Assembly: GCF_001922345.1 (NCBI RefSeq)
Contig: NZ_CP018811.1
Span: 620,001-684,000 of the forward strand
Length of the DNA stretch: 64,000 bases
From: Paraburkholderia sp. SOS3
GTDB lineage: Bacteria > Pseudomonadota > Gammaproteobacteria > Burkholderiales > Burkholderiaceae
Direction: 5' to 3'
Below are positions 25,149-35,339 of this stretch, one piece after another (positions within the stretch are counted from its first letter, which is position 1; each line of letters begins with the position of its first letter). Under the pieces are notes generated by a model, which did no database searches, was not told the DNA's origin, and worked only from the letters and a program-made list of their open reading frames with translations. A program made the position numbers and the translations under genes.

Positions 25149-26053
25149 GATGCGTTCACGATGCCGCTGACGACATGCCCGGTCGCGGTGATGCCGTGCG
25201 CGCGGGCCGTATCGCAGTAGCGAATCTGGTCGTCGAAGAAAAAGTCGGGCTCGAACTCGCGCAGGAATGCGCCTTTGTCGAGCCCGCCGAGAAACATCGC
25301 TTCGTCGATTTCGATGTTCCAGGCCATCAGCGTGCGGATCGCGCGTTCGTGCGCGGGCGCCGAACGCGCGGTGACGAGTGCGGTGCGAATACGCATCGGC
25401 GCTGCGTCGTCCGCGAGTTTTTGCAGCCGGTGCAATGCCTCGAGCAGCGGCTTCAACGGACCGTCGGCCAGCGGCAGGTCGCGGTTGTCGGTCTCGTGAC
25501 CGACGAACGCGTGCAACCCTTCCTGCTGAAACACGCGTTCGGCTTCGTCGGAAAACAGCACGGCGTCGCCGTCGAACGCGATGCGGATTTCGTGCGGATA
25601 CTTGCTCGCCATCCGCGCCGATTCGGGTAGCACACGCGCAGCGGGAAAGCCGGCCGTGAGCGCGTCACGCACGTCGTTCTGGTTCGCGGACAGAAACAGC
25701 GATGCGTTCAGCGGATGCAGATAGCCGAACGGCGCACGGCCGCGCGTGAAGACGCCGCGTTCGATCGCGAGCCCGTGCTCGCGCGCCGAGCTGAACGCGC
25801 GCAACCCGCTGATCGGATCGCTGCGCGACAGAATCACCACTTCGACGCGCCGCGTGCCCGCATTCAGCGCCAGCAGCTTGCGGATCAGCGGAAACGCGAC
25901 GCCGGGCTTCGCCGGCACATCGAGGCGTGCGCGCTGCAGCGCTTCGTAAGCACGCAGGTCGCCTTCCTCGTAGACACGGTTTTCTTCCTCGAAGTCGAAC
26001 AGCGCGCGCGACGAGATCGCGACCACCAGTTTGTCTTCGAGCGTGAAGGTCAT
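25145..26053 (-). CDS. 5'-nucleotidase (cytosolic NT5C1-like)
   Basis: This 302-residue protein matches the 5'-nucleotidase family related to eukaryotic cytosolic IA nucleotidases. Recognisable blocks are [20 protein letters not shown] near the N-terminus, [20 protein letters not shown] in the middle and [10 protein letters not shown] near the end. The central DGDAVLF segment resembles a HAD-type aspartate motif. It should dephosphorylate nucleoside monophosphates. ATG 26053 is preferred over TTG 26059. It sits 45 bp after ilvA and overlaps queF by 4 nt, suggesting a transcript without an obvious pathway link. Confidence 0.82.
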   Translation of the reverse strand: MTFTLEDKLVVAISSRALFDFEEENRVYEEGDLRAYEALQRARLDVPAKPGVAFPLIRKLLALNAGTRRVEVVILSRSDPISGLRAFSSAREHGLAIERGVFTRGRAPFGYLHPLNASLFLSANQNDVRDALTAGFPAARVLPESARMASKYPHEIRIAFDGDAVLFSDEAERVFQQEGLHAFVGHETDNRDLPLADGPLKPLLEALHRLQKLADDAAPMRIRTALVTARSAPAHERAIRTLMAWNIEIDEAMFLGGLDKGAFLREFEPDFFFDDQIRYCDTARAHGITATGHVVSGIVNAS

Positions 26054-26098
26054 CGTCAAAGCGCCATGATCAGGTCGTTCGCCGTCCGCTCGGTGCGC

Positions 26099-27622
26099 TC
26101 AGGCAAGGAACAGCCGGTACACCGGATTCGCGGATTCTTCCCAGTGCGGATAGCCGAGCGTCGCGAGAAAGCGCGCGAATTCGGCGTCCTCGCTCGCGGG
26201 CACCTGGATGCCGACCAGAATCGAGCTGTAGTCCGCGCCCTGATTCCGGTAGTGGAACAGGCTGATATTCCAGTTCGGCGCCATCGACGACAGAAACTTC
26301 ATCAGCGCGCCGGGCCGCTCCGGAAACTCGAAGCGGAACAGGCGCTCGTCGTGCGCGAGCGGCGAGCGCCCGCCGACCATATAACGGATGTGCTGCTTCG
26401 ACAGTTCGTCGCCGGTCAGGTCGACGGTGGCGAAGCCGTGCGCTTCGAGCGAACCCGCGATGCGCGCGGACTCGTCGCGGCTCCTGATCTGCACGCCCAC
26501 GAAAATATGCGCCGACTGCGCATCGGCGATCCGGTAGTTGAACTCGGTTACGCTGCGCGTGCCGATCAGCTCGCAGAAGCGCTTGAAGCTGCCGCGCTCT
26601 TCAGGAATCGTCACGGCGAATACCGCTTCGCGTGCTTCGCCGACTTCGGCGCGCTCGGCGACGAAACGCATGCGGTCGAAGTTCATGTTCGCGCCGGACG
26701 TGACCGCGATCAGCGTCTGGTTCTCGATGCCCTCGCGCTCGGCGTATTGCTTGGCGCCGGCCACGGCGAGCGAGCCGGCCGGTTCGAGCACGCTGCGCGT
26801 GTCCTGGAACACGTCCTTGATCGCCGCGCATAGCGCATCCGTATCGACGGTCAGCACTTCGTCGAGATATTGCTGGCAGAGCCGGAACGTTTCCTCGCCG
26901 ACGAGCTTGACGGCCGTGCCGTCCGAGAACAGGCCGACCTCGTTGAGCGTCACGCGCTTGCCGGCCTTGATCGACTGCGCCATCGCGCAGGAATCGTCGG
27001 TTTGCACGCCGATCACCTTGATCTCGGGGCGCACTTCTTTCACATACGCGGCGACGCCGGCCGCGAGTCCGCCGCCGCCGATCGGCACGAAGATCGCGTG
27101 AATCGGGCCTTGATGCTGGCTCAGCACTTCCATTGCGACCGTGCCCTGGCCGGCGATCACATACGGGTCGTCGAACGGATGAACGAAGGTGAGGCCGTGC
27201 TGTTCCTGCAGACGCATCGCATGCGCATACGCGTCGCTATACGATTCGCCGGCCTGCACGACTTCGACAGTCGGACCGCCATGCGCGCGCACCGCATCGA
27301 CCTTGACTTGCGGCGTCGTGACCGGCACGACGATGATCGCCTTCACGCCCAGACGCGCCGCCGACAGCGCCACGCCTTGCGCGTGATTGCCCGCCGAAGC
27401 GGTAATCACGCCACGCGACAGCGCTTCTGCCGGAATATGCGCCATCTTGTTGTACGCGCCGCGCACCTTGAACGAGAAGACCGGCTGGTTGTCCTCACGC
27501 TTCAGATAAATCGCGTTGCGCATCCGGGCGGACAGGTTCCGCGCATGTTCGAGTTCGGTCTCCCGGGCGACGTCGTAGACGCGCGCGGTCAGGATTTTCT
27601 TCAGATAGTCGTTGGAGGCCAT
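26099..27622 (-). CDS. ilvA: threonine ammonia-lyase (biosynthetic threonine deaminase)
   Basis: This 507-residue PLP enzyme converts threonine to 2-oxobutanoate, the first committed step of isoleucine synthesis. The PLP lysine is in FSFKVRGAYNKM, the phosphate-binding loop is VPIGGGGLAAG, and SAGNHAQGVA is a family signature. Two ACT-like regulatory domains fill about residues 330-507 (AVFAVTIPEERGSFKRF and FRFEFPERPGALMKF), so isoleucine feedback is expected. ATG 27622 is used; a GTG lies three codons upstream. It is the first gene of the unit ilvA, nucleotidase, queF. Confidence 0.95.
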   Translation of the reverse strand: MASNDYLKKILTARVYDVARETELEHARNLSARMRNAIYLKREDNQPVFSFKVRGAYNKMAHIPAEALSRGVITASAGNHAQGVALSAARLGVKAIIVVPVTTPQVKVDAVRAHGGPTVEVVQAGESYSDAYAHAMRLQEQHGLTFVHPFDDPYVIAGQGTVAMEVLSQHQGPIHAIFVPIGGGGLAAGVAAYVKEVRPEIKVIGVQTDDSCAMAQSIKAGKRVTLNEVGLFSDGTAVKLVGEETFRLCQQYLDEVLTVDTDALCAAIKDVFQDTRSVLEPAGSLAVAGAKQYAEREGIENQTLIAVTSGANMNFDRMRFVAERAEVGEAREAVFAVTIPEERGSFKRFCELIGTRSVTEFNYRIADAQSAHIFVGVQIRSRDESARIAGSLEAHGFATVDLTGDELSKQHIRYMVGGRSPLAHDERLFRFEFPERPGALMKFLSSMAPNWNISLFHYRNQGADYSSILVGIQVPASEDAEFARFLATLGYPHWEESANPVYRLFLA

Positions 27623-27665
27623 GCGGTTCACGGCGCGATGCGCTGAATAAGACGGGAAAAGATCA

Positions 27666-27694
27666 ATGATAGCGCCATCCGCGTGCGCTCAGAC
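27666..27694 (-). promoter_or_regulatory. weak candidate promoter of ilvA
   Basis: On the minus strand TATCAT (27671-27666) matches five of six -10 bases, but the -35 at 17-bp spacing (GTCTGA, 27694-27689) is poor. The leader would be about 37 nt. Confidence 0.3.
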
Positions 27695-27828
27695 CAGCAG
27701 ACGATGGCGAACGGCACGCGGCATGCGCGGGGACTTCAGCAGGCGGGGCGCAGTTGGGGCGCGCGGTTAGGTCACAAATGGGTCGCAGTCAGTCCGCGCT
27801 CCGGACCGCCGCCGCGACCACCGGAAAT

Positions 27829-27844
27829 CCGACCGGCCGGTCGG
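27829..27844. repeat. 16-bp perfect palindrome
   Basis: CCGACCGGCCGGTCGG at 27829-27844 is self-complementary over its full length with no spacer. In very GC-rich DNA a short GC palindrome can arise by chance, but 16 bp is long. It lies about 200 bp from ilvA and 415 bp from the oxidoreductase gene. Confidence 0.5.
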
Positions 27845-28259
27845 CAAATCGACGTGCCGGCGGGCGCTTCCGGCGGTCCTCCGCCCGCTCGCGAGGCGCT
27901 GCAAATGCCCATGGAGCCGTCACGGAGGCGGCAACGTGCACAGGAATCATGCGGTAGAATCGCGTTTTGGAACAAGGATCGGAAGATGCACTGGCAGCCT
28001 CGGATCGCCCACTTGATGCCCGTCCCGCGCGAATCGCGGCCGTCGGCGCAGAGGCACGTGCGGCATGCACGATCGTGTAGCGGCATCTGAGCCAGCGAAG
28101 CGGCCGGCGTGAGTTCGTCCGCCGGCGGGGTTGTCCAGCCGCGGCTTCGCACAATAGAAGAATTCCCAGCATTGCGCCCCACGCGCATCGTCAGCCGATG
28201 CCGCCGCCTCATGAGAATCGCGGCGGCTCCCGTTGGCTGACACACCGAGTCGTCCAACC

Positions 28260-31200
28260 ATGAACGCACCTCAAGTATTCGACCCGCACGGCGCCGCTCA
28301 CGCAGTGGCTACCGATCCCGCCCCGCGCCTGCGCGAAATTCCCTACAACTACACATCGTTTTCCGATCGCGAGATCGTGATCCGCCTGCTCGGCGACGAA
28401 GCGTGGGCCGCGCTCGACGAATTGCGCAACGAACGCCGCACCGGCCGCTCGGCGCGCATGCTGTACGAAGTACTCGGCGATATCTGGGTCGTGCGCCGCA
28501 ATCCGTATCTGCAGGACGATCTGCTCGACAACCCGAAGCGCCGCAGGCTGCTGATCGAAGCGCTGCATCACCGCCTCGCCGAGATCGAGAAGCGCCGCCG
28601 TGCCGATCTGACCGCGCATCACGACGATGCCGGCGTCGATCGCGCGGCGCGCGTCGAGGCGCTCGTGGCCGCGGCGCGCCGCGCGGTCGATGCGTTCGCG
28701 GACGAGTTCGAGCGAAGCGCCGAATTGCGGCGCCGCGCGCAGCGCGTGCTCGGCCGACGCACGCAGAAGGACAACATCCGCTTCGATGGCCTCGCGCGCG
28801 TCTCGCACGTCACCGATGCGACCGACTGGCGCGTCGAATATCCGTTCGTCGTGCTGACGCCCGACAACGAAGAGGAGATCGCGGGCCTCGTCAAAGCGTG
28901 TTTCGAGCTCGGGCTCACCGTGATTCCGCGCGGGGGCGGCACGGGTTACACGGGCGGCGCGGTGCCGCTCACGCCGTTTTCGGCGGTCATCAATACCGAG
29001 AAGCTCGAAAAACTCGGCGGCGTCGAACTGACCGATCTGCCGGGCGTCGAGCGCAAGGTCGCGACGGTCTACTCGGGCGCGGGCGTCGTCACGCGCCGCG
29101 TGACCGAGGCGGCCGAACAGGCCGGCTATGTGTTCGCCGTCGACCCGACGTCGCTCGACGCGTCGTGCATCGGCGGCAACATCGCGATGAACGCGGGCGG
29201 CAAGAAGGCCGTGCTGTGGGGCACCGCGCTCGACAATCTCGCGTGGTGGCGGATGGTCGATCCGGAAGGCAACTGGCTCGAAGTCACGCGCCTCGATCAC
29301 AACCTCGGCAAGATTCACGACATTGCTGTCGCGCGCTTCGAATTGAAGTGGTTCGACGGCGAATATGCGCCGGGCGAAAAGCTGTTGCGCACCGAGTCGC
29401 TCGAGATCGAAGGGCGGCGTTTCCGCAAGGAAGGCCTCGGCAAGGACGTGACCGATAAATTCCTCGCCGGCCTGCCCGGCGTGCAGAAGGAAGGCTGCGA
29501 CGGGCTCATCACGTCGGCGCGCTGGGTGCTGCACAAGATGCCCGCGCATACGCGCACGGTTTGCCTCGAATTCTTCGGCCAGGCGCGCGAGGCGATTCCG
29601 AGCATTGTCGAAATCAAGGACTACCTGTTCGCAACGTCGCGCGAAGGCGGTGCGATTCTCGCGGGCCTCGAGCATCTCGACGAGCGCTATCTGCGCGCGG
29701 TCGGCTATGCGACGAAGAGCAAGCGCAACGCGTTTCCGAAGATGGTGCTGATCGGCGACATCGTCGGCGACGATGCCGATAAGGTCGCGGCCGCGACGTC
29801 CGAAGTGATCCGCATGGCCAACGGCAAGAGCGGCGAAGGCTTCGTTGCGGTCAGCGCCGAAGCGCGCAAGCGCTTCTGGCTCGACCGCAGCCGGACCGCG
29901 GCGATTGCGAAGCACACGAACGCGTTCAAGATCAACGAAGACGTCGTCATTCCGCTGAACCGGATGGGCGAATACACGGACGGCATCGAGCGCATCAATA
30001 TCGAGCTGTCGATCAAGAACAAGCTGCAACTCGTCGATGCGCTCGAAGCGTTTTTCAAGGCCGGCAAACTACCGCTCGGCAAGACCGACGACGCAAACGA
30101 AATTCCGAGCGCCGAGCTGCTCGAAGACCGCGTTCAGCATGCGCTCGAATTGCTGAACCAGGTCCGCGCGCGCTGGACCTTCCTGCGCGACAGGCTCGAC
30201 CTGTCGTTGCGCGAGGCGCAGCACTATCTGGTCGGACTCGGTTACGCGCCGCTCGCGGAAAAATTCGCCGATCGCGTCGACGAACAGCCGGGCGTGACCG
30301 TATTCGACGTCACGCAGGACCGCACGATACGCGTGTCGTGGAAACAGGAAATCCGCGCGGAATTGCGCCAGATTTTCAACGGCGGCGAATTCAAGCCGAT
30401 CCTCGACGAGGCGCAGGCTATCCATAAGCAGGTGCTGCGCGGCCGCGTGTTCGTCGCGCTGCACATGCACGCGGGCGACGGCAACGTTCACACGAACATC
30501 CCCGTCAACTCCGACAACTACGAGATGCTGCAGGACGCGCATACGGCGGTCGCGCGCATCATGAAGCTCGCGCGCTCGCTCGACGGCGTGATTTCGGGCG
30601 AACACGGCATCGGCATCACGAAGCTCGAATTCCTGACCGACGACGAGATCGCCGAATTCCGCGCGTACAAGCAGCGCGTCGATCCGCAAGGGCGCTTCAA
30701 TGCCGGCAAGCTGCTCGAAGGCGCGGACCTGCGCAATGCGTATACGCCGAGCTTCGGCCTCATGGGCTACGAGTCGCTGATCATGCAGCAGTCCGATATC
30801 GGCGCGATCGCCGACTCGGTGAAGGACTGTTTGCGCTGCGGCAAGTGCAAGCCGGTCTGCGCGACGCACGTGCCGCGCGCGAATCTGCTGTATAGCCCGC
30901 GCAACAAGATTCTCGCGACGTCGCTGCTGGTCGAGGCTTTCCTCTACGAAGAGCAGACGCGCCGCGGCGTATCGATCAAGCATTGGGACGAATTCAACGA
31001 CGTCGCCGATCACTGCACGGTCTGCCACAAGTGCGCGACGCCGTGCCCGGTCAAGATCGACTTCGGCGATGTGACGATGAACATGCGCAATCTGCTGCGC
31101 AAGATGGGCAAGAAGAAGTTCAACCCGGGCAACGCCGCGGGTATGTTCTTCCTCAACGCGACGAATCCGCAGACCATCAATCTCGCGCGCACCGCCATGA

Positions 31201-32399
31201 TGGGCGTCGGCTACAAGGCGCAGCGGCTTGGCAACGACGTGCTGAAGAAGCTCGTGAAGAAGCAGACCGCGCATCCGCCCGCGACGACCGGCAAGCCGCC
31301 CGTCGTCGAGCAGGTGATCCACTTCATGAACAAGAAGATGCCGGGCAACCTGCCGAAGAAGACGGCACGCGCGCTGCTCGACATCGAGGACAACAAGATC
31401 GTGCCGATCATCCGCAACCCGAAGGCGACGACCGTCGATTCGGAAGCGGTGTTCTATTTCCCGGGCTGCGGCTCCGAGCGTCTGTTCTCGCAGGTCGGCC
31501 TCGCGACGCAGGCGATGCTGTGGGAAGCGGGCGTGCAGACCGTGCTGCCGCCGGGCTATCTGTGCTGCGGCTATCCGCAGCGCGGCTCGGGCCAGTACGA
31601 CAAGGCCGAGAAAATCGTCACCGATAACCGCGTGCTGTTCCACCGCGTCGCGAATACGCTCAACTATCTCGACATCAAGACGGTGGTCGTGTCGTGCGGC
31701 ACCTGTTACGACCAGCTCGCCGGCTACGAATTCGAGAAGATCTTCCCGGGCTGCCGGATCATCGACATCCACGAATTCCTGCTCGAAAAGGGCATCAGGC
31801 TCGACGGCGTGAAGGGCACGCGCTACATGTACCACGACCCGTGCCACACGCCGATCAAGACGATCGATCCGGTCAAGCTCGTCAATGAGCTGATGGGCTC
31901 GGAACACGACGGTTACAAGATCGAAAAGAACGACCGGTGCTGCGGCGAATCGGGCACGCTCGCGGTGACGCGCCCCGATGTGTCGACGCAGGTGCGTTTC
32001 CGCAAGGAAGAGGAGATCCGCAAGGGCGCGGCGAAGCTGCGCGGCATTCCGCTCGTCGCCGAAGCGGGCGCCAATGCGATCAATATGGCCAATGCGGCCG
32101 CGGGCGCGGCGGGCGCGGCGCCGGGTTCGGTGCTGAAGGCCGGCGACGGCCCGCAGCCGGGCGGCAGGAACGGTGCGGCAAACGGCGCGCTCAATGGCGC
32201 TGCGGACAGTGCGGCCGACGTGAAGATTCTGACCAGCTGCCCGTCGTGCCTGCAAGGCCTGTCGCGCTATAACGAAGACGCGAACGTCGAAGCCGACTAC
32301 ATCGTCGTCGAAATTGCGCGCCACGTGCTCGGCGAAAACTGGATGGCCGACTACGTCGCCCGTGCGAACAATGGCGGAATCGAGCGCGTGCTGGTCTAA
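28260..32399 (+). CDS. DUF3683-type FAD-linked oxidase fused to iron-sulfur (GlcF-like) module
   Basis: This 1379-residue single chain resembles a fusion of GlcD- and GlcF-type proteins. In order it has: an N-terminal region (about 1-190) that I assign to DUF3683; a FAD-binding domain (about 193-480, with [14 protein letters not shown]); an FAD-oxidase C-terminal domain with [10 protein letters not shown] and GEHGIGITK; two ferredoxin-type cysteine clusters (CGKCKPVC near 858 and [12 protein letters not shown] near 919); and cysteine-rich CCG modules ([27 protein letters not shown]), ending with TSCPSCLQG. Related enzymes oxidise 2-hydroxyacids such as D-lactate, glycolate or D-2-hydroxyglutarate and pass electrons to quinones. 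The substrate is not evident. Downstream genes of ubiquinone synthesis fit a quinone link. ATG 28260 is used instead of an upstream TTG. Confidence 0.85.
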   Translation: MNAPQVFDPHGAAHAVATDPAPRLREIPYNYTSFSDREIVIRLLGDEAWAALDELRNERRTGRSARMLYEVLGDIWVVRRNPYLQDDLLDNPKRRRLLIEALHHRLAEIEKRRRADLTAHHDDAGVDRAARVEALVAAARRAVDAFADEFERSAELRRRAQRVLGRRTQKDNIRFDGLARVSHVTDATDWRVEYPFVVLTPDNEEEIAGLVKACFELGLTVIPRGGGTGYTGGAVPLTPFSAVINTEKLEKLGGVELTDLPGVERKVATVYSGAGVVTRRVTEAAEQAGYVFAVDPTSLDASCIGGNIAMNAGGKKAVLWGTALDNLAWWRMVDPEGNWLEVTRLDHNLGKIHDIAVARFELKWFDGEYAPGEKLLRTESLEIEGRRFRKEGLGKDVTDKFLAGLPGVQKEGCDGLITSARWVLHKMPAHTRTVCLEFFGQAREAIPSIVEIKDYLFATSREGGAILAGLEHLDERYLRAVGYATKSKRNAFPKMVLIGDIVGDDADKVAAATSEVIRMANGKSGEGFVAVSAEARKRFWLDRSRTAAIAKHTNAFKINEDVVIPLNRMGEYTDGIERINIELSIKNKLQLVDALEAFFKAGKLPLGKTDDANEIPSAELLEDRVQHALELLNQVRARWTFLRDRLDLSLREAQHYLVGLGYAPLAEKFADRVDEQPGVTVFDVTQDRTIRVSWKQEIRAELRQIFNGGEFKPILDEAQAIHKQVLRGRVFVALHMHAGDGNVHTNIPVNSDNYEMLQDAHTAVARIMKLARSLDGVISGEHGIGITKLEFLTDDEIAEFRAYKQRVDPQGRFNAGKLLEGADLRNAYTPSFGLMGYESLIMQQSDIGAIADSVKDCLRCGKCKPVCATHVPRANLLYSPRNKILATSLLVEAFLYEEQTRRGVSIKHWDEFNDVADHCTVCHKCATPCPVKIDFGDVTMNMRNLLRKMGKKKFNPGNAAGMFFLNATNPQTINLARTAMMGVGYKAQRLGNDVLKKLVKKQTAHPPATTGKPPVVEQVIHFMNKKMPGNLPKKTARALLDIEDNKIVPIIRNPKATTVDSEAVFYFPGCGSERLFSQVGLATQAMLWEAGVQTVLPPGYLCCGYPQRGSGQYDKAEKIVTDNRVLFHRVANTLNYLDIKTVVVSCGTCYDQLAGYEFEKIFPGCRIIDIHEFLLEKGIRLDGVKGTRYMYHDPCHTPIKTIDPVKLVNELMGSEHDGYKIEKNDRCCGESGTLAVTRPDVSTQVRFRKEEEIRKGAAKLRGIPLVAEAGANAINMANAAAGAAGAAPGSVLKAGDGPQPGGRNGAANGALNGAADSAADVKILTSCPSCLQGLSRYNEDANVEADYIVVEIARHVLGENWMADYVARANNGGIERVLV

Positions 32400-32433
32400 T
32401 TGCAGGCGTGACGGTATTCGCTCGAGGGCGACG

Positions 32434-32862
32434 ATGGACTGTATTTTCTGCCGCGAAGACGGCGGCGACATTTTGTGGAAGGACGACACCTTGCGTGTCG
32501 TCCTCGCCGACGAACACGACTATCCCGGCTTCTGCCGCGTCATCTGGAACCGGCACGTGGCCGAGTTTTCCGATCTGGCCGATGCCGAGCGCGACCGGGT
32601 AATGCGCGCGGTCAACGCCGTGGAACGCGCAATGCGGCGTGTCATGAGGCCGGTCAAGATCAACCTGGCAAGCCTCGGCAACCAGGTGCCGCATGTGCAC
32701 TGGCATGTGATTCCGCGCTTCTCCAACGACGCACATTTCCCGCTGCCGATCTGGGCACCTCGTCAGCGGACCGTGTCGGAGGCCATGCTGTCGCAGCGCC
32801 GTGCACAGGCAACCTTGCTGCGCGATGCGGTGCGCAGCGAAATCGAACAGGCTCTCGCGTGA
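32434..32862 (+). CDS. HIT-family protein
   Basis: This 142-residue histidine-triad protein has the active-site motif HVHWHVIPR, matching H-phi-H-phi-H-phi-phi. The N-terminal CIFCRED is a typical HIT start, where the cysteines may bind zinc. Family members are nucleotide hydrolases or transferases acting on dinucleotides or aminoacyl-adenylates. It lies 34 bp after the oxidoreductase gene and 7 bp before the DUF971 gene, so the three are probably cotranscribed. Confidence 0.9.
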   Translation: MDCIFCREDGGDILWKDDTLRVVLADEHDYPGFCRVIWNRHVAEFSDLADAERDRVMRAVNAVERAMRRVMRPVKINLASLGNQVPHVHWHVIPRFSNDAHFPLPIWAPRQRTVSEAMLSQRRAQATLLRDAVRSEIEQALA

Positions 32863-32869
32863 GGTAACC

Positions 32870-33286
32870 ATGAGCGGATTGACTCCCGACACCCCGGTGC
32901 CGACCGGCGTCGTCGTGCACGCGGTATCGCGCGTGCTGGAACTGCAATATGCAAACGGCGTGTCGTACCGCGTGCCGTTCGAACTGCTGCGCGTCTACTC
33001 GCCGTCGGCGGAGGTGCGCGGCCACGGGCCCGGTCAGGAGACGCTGCAAACAGGCAAGCGCGACGTGACGATCACGGCGCTCGAAGGCGTCGGCAACTAT
33101 GCGTTGCAGCCGACATTTTCGGACGGCCATTCGACGGGTATCTATTCGTGGGATCTGCTCTGGGATCTCGCGACGCGCCAGGATGAGCGGTGGCGCGAGT
33201 ATCTCGATACCCTCGCCGCGGCCGGCGTCGACCGCGACGCGCCGATGGCCGCCGCGCCCGCCGGCGGCCACGGACACTGTCACTAA
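32870..33286 (+). CDS. DUF971 (GBBH-like N-terminal domain) protein
   Basis: This 138-residue protein matches DUF971, the small domain also found at the N-terminus of gamma-butyrobetaine hydroxylase. Visible blocks are LELQYANGVSYRVPFELLRVYSPSA and NYALQPTFSDGHSTGIYSW. The His-rich C-terminus (GGHGHCH) may bind a metal. The GAGGTAACC ribosome-binding site is good. In many proteobacteria DUF971 genes sit near iron-sulfur or ubiquinone genes, and here ubiE follows after 82 bp. Its biochemical role is unknown to me. Confidence 0.88.
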   Translation: MSGLTPDTPVPTGVVVHAVSRVLELQYANGVSYRVPFELLRVYSPSAEVRGHGPGQETLQTGKRDVTITALEGVGNYALQPTFSDGHSTGIYSWDLLWDLATRQDERWREYLDTLAAAGVDRDAPMAAAPAGGHGHCH

Positions 33287-33368
33287 CACTGACACGGGCT
33301 GATACCATTCGCCCGGCCGCCGCTTCGATGCGGCGCAACAATCGTCAAAAAACGCGAGGACAAGCGCG

Positions 33369-34100
33369 ATGAGCAAAACCCACTTCGGCTATCAGACGGT
33401 CGACGAACAGGACAAAGCGGCGAAGGTGGCGGGCGTATTCCACTCGGTCGCCTCCAACTACGACCTGATGAACGACCTGATGTCGGGCGGGCTGCACCGC
33501 GCATGGAAGGCGTTCACGATCTCGCAAGCCCATGTGCGCCCGGGCTTCAAGGTGCTCGATCTCGCGGGCGGCACCGGCGATCTGTCGATGGCGTTCGCGA
33601 AGCAGGCCGGGCCCACCGGCGAGGTCTGGCACACCGACATCAACGAATCGATGCTGCGCGTCGGTCGCGACCGGTTGCTGGACAAGGGCGTCGTGACGCC
33701 CGCACTGCTCTGCGACGCGGAACAGATCCCGTTTCCGGACAACTACTTCGACGTGGTGACCGTGGCCTTCGGCTTGCGCAACATGACACATAAGGATGCC
33801 GCGCTTGCCGAGATGCGCCGCGTGCTGAAGCCGGGCGGGCGCGTGCTCGTGCTCGAATTCTCCAAAGTGTGGGACCCGCTGAAGAAGGCGTACGACCTAT
33901 ATTCATTCAAGGTGTTGCCGTGGCTTGGCGATCGCTTCGCCAAAGACGCGGAAAGCTATCGCTACCTTGCGGAATCGATCCGGATGCACCCGGACCAGGA
34001 AACTTTAAAAACGATGATGGAACAAGCTGGCATCGACGGCGTCAAATATTACAATCTGTCAGCTGGCGTGGTAGCCTTGCATACCGGGACAAAGTATTAG
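33369..34100 (+). CDS. ubiE: ubiquinone/menaquinone C-methyltransferase UbiE
   Basis: This 243-residue SAM-dependent class I methyltransferase carries out the C-2 methylation in ubiquinone synthesis. The SAM-binding motif I is [12 protein letters not shown]. Family signatures [17 protein letters not shown] and the block [21 protein letters not shown] are both present. The length is normal. ubiJ and ubiB follow downstream, with a Tim44-domain gene between. Confidence 0.96.
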   Translation: MSKTHFGYQTVDEQDKAAKVAGVFHSVASNYDLMNDLMSGGLHRAWKAFTISQAHVRPGFKVLDLAGGTGDLSMAFAKQAGPTGEVWHTDINESMLRVGRDRLLDKGVVTPALLCDAEQIPFPDNYFDVVTVAFGLRNMTHKDAALAEMRRVLKPGGRVLVLEFSKVWDPLKKAYDLYSFKVLPWLGDRFAKDAESYRYLAESIRMHPDQETLKTMMEQAGIDGVKYYNLSAGVVALHTGTKY

Positions 34101-34137
34101 CGTCCCTAACCGCTCGTTTTTTAAAGGAATTGTCAAA

Positions 34138-35151
34138 ATGTCCGATTCGAATTTGTTGTCTAATCGTAAGATTTCGCGGCCGTGGGCGAGGCGAATCGGG
34201 CTCCTGGCAATGGTCGGTTTGCTCACCGTCGGCACGCTTGCGTCGCTCGATGCCGAAGCGAAGCGGATGGGCGGCGGGCGCAGTTTCGGCCGGCAATCGA
34301 ACGACTCGTCGATGATGCAGCGGCAAACCACGCCGCCGCCGTCCCAGCCGGGGCAAGGGCAGAACGCGCAGATGCAGCGTGCCCAGCCGGCGCCGGCGCC
34401 AACCCCCGCAGCGCAGCCTAACCGCTCGCGCTGGCTTGGTCCGATCGCGGGGCTGGCGGCCGGTCTCGGCATCGCGGCGCTGCTGTCACACTTCGGCCTC
34501 GGCGAAGCGTTCGCCGGCGCGATGGCCAATTTCATCGTGATCGCACTCATTGCCATGGTGGCGATCTGGCTGATCCGCAAGTTCTTCGGACGCAAGCGCG
34601 ATGCGAGCGCCCCGGCTTATGCAGGCGGTGCGGCGGGCAGTTCGCCGACGCTCAACGCGGGCGGCACCGGCTACTCGCAGGAGCCGCGTTATTCGGCGCC
34701 GCCGAGCGGCTCGTATCTCGAACCGCAAGGCAATCCGTTGAACACGCCGCGCATCGAGACCGCTGCGGCCGTGCCGGCGAACTTCGACACGGACGCGTTC
34801 CTGCGCAACGCCAAGGTTTACTTCGTGCGTCTGCAGGAAGCGTGGGACGCCGGCAACATGGCCGACATTCGCGAGTTCACGACACCCGAGATGTTCGCCG
34901 AAGTGAAGATCGATCTCGATGCGCGCGGCGCCGAGCGCAACCAGACCGACGTCGTCCAGCTCAATGCTGAAATGCTCGGCGTGGAAGACCGCGGCGACGA
35001 ATATCTCGCGAGCGTGCGCTTCTCGGGCCTGATTCGCGAGACGATTGGTAGCGCGGCTGAGCCTTTCGTCGAAATCTGGAACCTGTCGAAGTCGACGAAG
35101 ACAGGCGAAGGCTGGCTGCTCGCGGGCATTCAGCAGGTCACGCATCATTGA
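34138..35151 (+). CDS. Tim44-like domain protein
   Basis: This 337-residue protein begins with a hydrophobic segment (LLAMVGLLTVGTLASL), which may act as a signal or anchor. A Gly/Gln/Pro-rich linker (MGGGRSFGRQ..., then PPPSQPGQGQNAQMQ) and two further hydrophobic stretches (about residues 100-118 and 124-143) follow. The C-terminal Tim44 fold covers about 220-335 (FLRNAKVYFVRLQEAWDAGN, ITRHH-like end QQVTHH). In bacteria these are membrane-associated proteins of unclear role; the fold is related to the mitochondrial import motor subunit. AAGGA precedes ATG 34138. Confidence 0.85.
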   Translation: MSDSNLLSNRKISRPWARRIGLLAMVGLLTVGTLASLDAEAKRMGGGRSFGRQSNDSSMMQRQTTPPPSQPGQGQNAQMQRAQPAPAPTPAAQPNRSRWLGPIAGLAAGLGIAALLSHFGLGEAFAGAMANFIVIALIAMVAIWLIRKFFGRKRDASAPAYAGGAAGSSPTLNAGGTGYSQEPRYSAPPSGSYLEPQGNPLNTPRIETAAAVPANFDTDAFLRNAKVYFVRLQEAWDAGNMADIREFTTPEMFAEVKIDLDARGAERNQTDVVQLNAEMLGVEDRGDEYLASVRFSGLIRETIGSAAEPFVEIWNLSKSTKTGEGWLLAGIQQVTHH

Positions 35152-35294
35152 GCCGAGTTCGTCGCCTGCGGCTATGGCTGACCGGCCGGGTCGATTGTGA
35201 TGGTTGGGAGCGCGGTGGTTGTGGGGTTGCTCTAATCAACAAATAGGCCGTTTGGCTGAGTCGGCTGGAAAGGGAACGGACGTTACAATAGGAA

Positions 35295-35327
35295 CCCGCG
35301 CAGGCAAGCCGCCTGCGCGGGTTTTTT
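35295..35327 (+). terminator. strong intrinsic terminator between the Tim44 gene and ubiJ
   Basis: CCCGCGCAGGC (35295-35305) and GCCTGCGCGGG (35311-35321) form an 11-bp perfect stem with a 5-nt loop, followed by TTTTTT (35322-35327). It lies 12 nt before the ubiJ start. A TACAAT hexamer at 35284-35289 lies just upstream. The simplest reading is termination of the ubiE/Tim44 transcript; an attenuator of ubiJ-ubiB is an alternative. Confidence 0.75.
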
Positions 35328-35339
35328 CATGCCAACACG

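Larger units (their letters stand above)
27623..28259. other. 637-bp intergenic region between divergent ilvA and the FAD oxidoreductase
   Basis: Open frames exist on both strands, but their translations are Arg/Pro-rich, with no domain or start signal, and look like chance frames in GC-rich DNA. The region carries a 16-bp perfect palindrome (27829-27844). A TAGAAT hexamer at 27956-27961 could be a -10 box for the plus strand. An undetected small RNA is possible; nothing directly supports one. Confidence 0.5.

Noticed and set aside
27683..28090. Open frame in the ilvA-oxidoreductase gap.
   Set aside because: Pro/Arg-rich, no ribosome-binding site and no recognisable domain; the opposite strand is equally open.
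28209..32489. Very long open frames antisense to the FAD oxidoreductase gene (28209-30029 and 30069-32489).
   Set aside because: The translations are His/Arg/Asp-rich with no domain, and the plus-strand frame encodes a clear multi-domain enzyme. Such frames are expected opposite GC-rich genes with strong third-position bias.
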